Positions 36,030 to 36,915 of a DNA stretch of 36,915 nt are shown piece by piece; the first letter of the stretch is position 1; each line of letters begins with the position of its first letter. The stretch is taken from IMG/VR virus record IMGVR_UViG_3300034101_001829, positions 1-36,915 of that record, one strand, 5' to 3'. The notes below the pieces were generated by a model. The model was not told the origin of the DNA. It did not search any database and saw only the letters and a program-made list of their open reading frames with translations. The stretch comes from a virus. Made by a program: the position numbers and the translations under genes.

Positions 36030-36180
36030 TACGTTTCGCCCACGCGTTATCAACAAGATTTGGATACGGGCGACCCGCATCAGCGGCACGTCGCTTCGCA
36101 GCAGACTTCTGCTTCGGACTCAACGGCTTAGATTTCTTGTTTGGGTTCTTCTTGTCCCAGAACTGTTTTTTCTTTTTCAT
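36022..36180 (-). CDS. Tiny basic protein after the glycosyltransferase (52 aa)
   Basis: MKKKKQFWDKKNPNKKSKPL then SPKQKSAAKRRAADAGRPYP and NLVDNAWAKRNG. ATG 36180 overlaps the glycosyltransferase stop (ATGA), GGAGG is six bases upstream. The block AAKRRAADAGRPYPNLVDN recurs in phages of several kinds. Basic and largely helical; DNA or virion binding is likely but unproven. Confidence 0.6.
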   Translation of the reverse strand: MKKKKQFWDKKNPNKKSKPLSPKQKSAAKRRAADAGRPYPNLVDNAWAKRNG

Positions 36181-36915
36181 CGTACCTCCACTGTATATGC
36201 ATCAACATAACCTGACGCGAGCAGCACGTCAAGCACCCCTTCAGGTACCCGCAACGGCTCCCCTCTCACAAACCTGTAGGTCTTGCCGGCGATGTCGCAT
36301 TGCAAGGTGCGTTTCAAGGTGACGTGATGCCAGAGGGTAGCGGTTTCGGTTGAGTGATCGGTGAGCAGGGTGCCTGCGGGGAGGGTGTCTGCGAGCTGTC
36401 TGGCAGCCGATGTCCAGGACCATTTGCGAACCTCGGGCAGTTTGGCTTTCGCCCACGCCAGATAGGTGTTGTGGTTGGCGTACATTTCGCGCATCGCCTC
36501 AGCCAACTCTCGTGGGTCGGTTTCATCCCAAGTGCCACCATAAATCGACGGCGCTGGCTTGTGGCCCAACACGAAAGGGGAGAGATGAGCGAAACCTTTC
36601 TGTCCCGAGGAGTCATTGAGAATCGTTGGAATACCACACGCCATTGCCTGCAACGGCATCAACCCGAAACCTTCGCCTCTGGTGATGGCGATGTAGCAGT
36701 CGGCTTGATGGAAGTAGTCGATGGTTTCTTGGTCGGTGAACCAGGCTCGGTGCATAAACACGTTGTCCGGCAACTTCAGATTAGGTACGCCGTGTGCTTC
36801 AGGGTTGGGTTTGAGGTGGAGTTCGGCGTCAAGGTCAGCCAACTTGAACGCCTCCAACACGATGTCCAACCCTTTACGCAACCACTGTGACCCGCCAGCA
36901 TGAAACCTGAACCTC
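36177..36915 (-). CDS. Glycosyltransferase, GT-B/GT4-like (5' end across the window edge)
   Basis: The open frame continues to the right edge with no start; the TTG at 36881 is internal, because FHAGGSQWLRKGLDIVLEAF before and after it is the continuous opening of a GT4 C-terminal domain. The protein then shows LHLKPNPEAHGVPNL, YIAITRGEGFGLMPLQAMAC and GIPTI, where the EX7E motif of GT4 enzymes reads E-x7-Q. Joined with the 27 codons at 1-83 it would have 273 residues, so it lacks most of a usual N-terminal acceptor domain. It may transfer a nucleotide sugar to a virion or DNA target. Located between virion genes. ATGA overlap with the next gene. Confidence 0.8.
   Translation of the reverse strand, partial: RFRFHAGGSQWLRKGLDIVLEAFKLADLDAELHLKPNPEAHGVPNLKLPDNVFMHRAWFTDQETIDYFHQADCYIAITRGEGFGLMPLQAMACGIPTILNDSSGQKGFAHLSPFVLGHKPAPSIYGGTWDETDPRELAEAMREMYANHNTYLAWAKAKLPEVRKWSWTSAARQLADTLPAGTLLTDHSTETATLWHHVTLKRTLQCDIAGKTYRFVRGEPLRVPEGVLDVLLASGYVDAYTVEVR

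Noticed and set aside
36882-36915. TTG 36881 as the start of a complete glycosyltransferase
   Set aside because: The frame stays open to the edge and FHAGGSQW before the TTG is part of the conserved domain, so the gene continues beyond the edge.
1-36915. Integrase, attachment site or prophage repressor
   Set aside because: No tyrosine or serine recombinase motif and no tRNA-like attachment sequence were found; lifestyle cannot be decided beyond that.

Overview
The window looks like a whole short-tailed (podovirus-like) phage genome from an actinobacterial host, probably taken from an environmental genome and cut open at an arbitrary point. The host call rests mainly on a WhiB-family regulator with all four cysteines (21329-21586), a family essentially confined to Actinomycetota and their phages. 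Supporting signs are a DUF2746-like membrane protein, a VanY-type endolysin and a secreted Thr/Pro/Glu-rich PA14-like protein. The short-tail call rests on an N4-gp56-type capsid protein, a large portal, a giant putative ejection protein, an adaptor and a propeller-like tail protein, with no tape measure, tail tube or sheath. The two window edges cut one minus-strand gene, and joining base 36915 to base 1 gives an uninterrupted 273-codon glycosyltransferase frame. I therefore read the 36,915 bases as probably a complete circular or circularly permuted genome; this is inference.

Layout. One divergent control region (14283-15243) separates two transcription directions. They meet again at one hairpin between convergent genes (18759-18801). 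Leftward from 14282, minus strand: terminase with an N-terminal helix-turn-helix, portal, two small proteins, a 1596-residue virion protein, three further probable internal proteins, a promoter candidate, scaffold, major capsid protein and a rho-independent terminator. Next come a gp80-like protein and the edge-spanning glycosyltransferase. Continuing from the right edge, still minus strand: four tiny basic proteins, adaptor, tail propeller protein, small tail proteins and two glycine-rich adhesins, each followed by a small paralogous partner. The secreted PA14-like protein and the lysis genes (small membrane proteins, holin candidate, VanY peptidase, DUF2746) follow. The last stretch is DNA metabolism and regulation: DUF6378-like, metallophosphoesterase, YqaJ exonuclease, single-strand annealing protein, resolvase candidate, an anchored lytic transglycosylase, WhiB, a Cro-like protein, a cytosine-5 methyltransferase and a zinc ribbon.

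The plus strand carries only a 3.5 kb cassette of twelve short, tightly coupled genes (15244-18749) of unknown function. Several have paired cysteines or membrane segments. Three of its genes start behind the same purine-rich leader (core AGAAAGAGAG), each preceded by a small hairpin, and two of these leaders have a promoter candidate whose predicted start lies at the hairpin. The hairpin that closes the cassette exposes a pyrimidine loop complementary to these leaders. The cassette, its control region and this possible RNA-RNA circuit are the least explained parts of the genome.

Working model: the control region fires an early cassette rightward and the long virion, lysis and recombination block leftward. 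The SSAP and exonuclease pair has its own promoter. No DNA polymerase, helicase, primase, RNA polymerase, tRNA or integrase is recognisable, so replication must depend heavily on the host.
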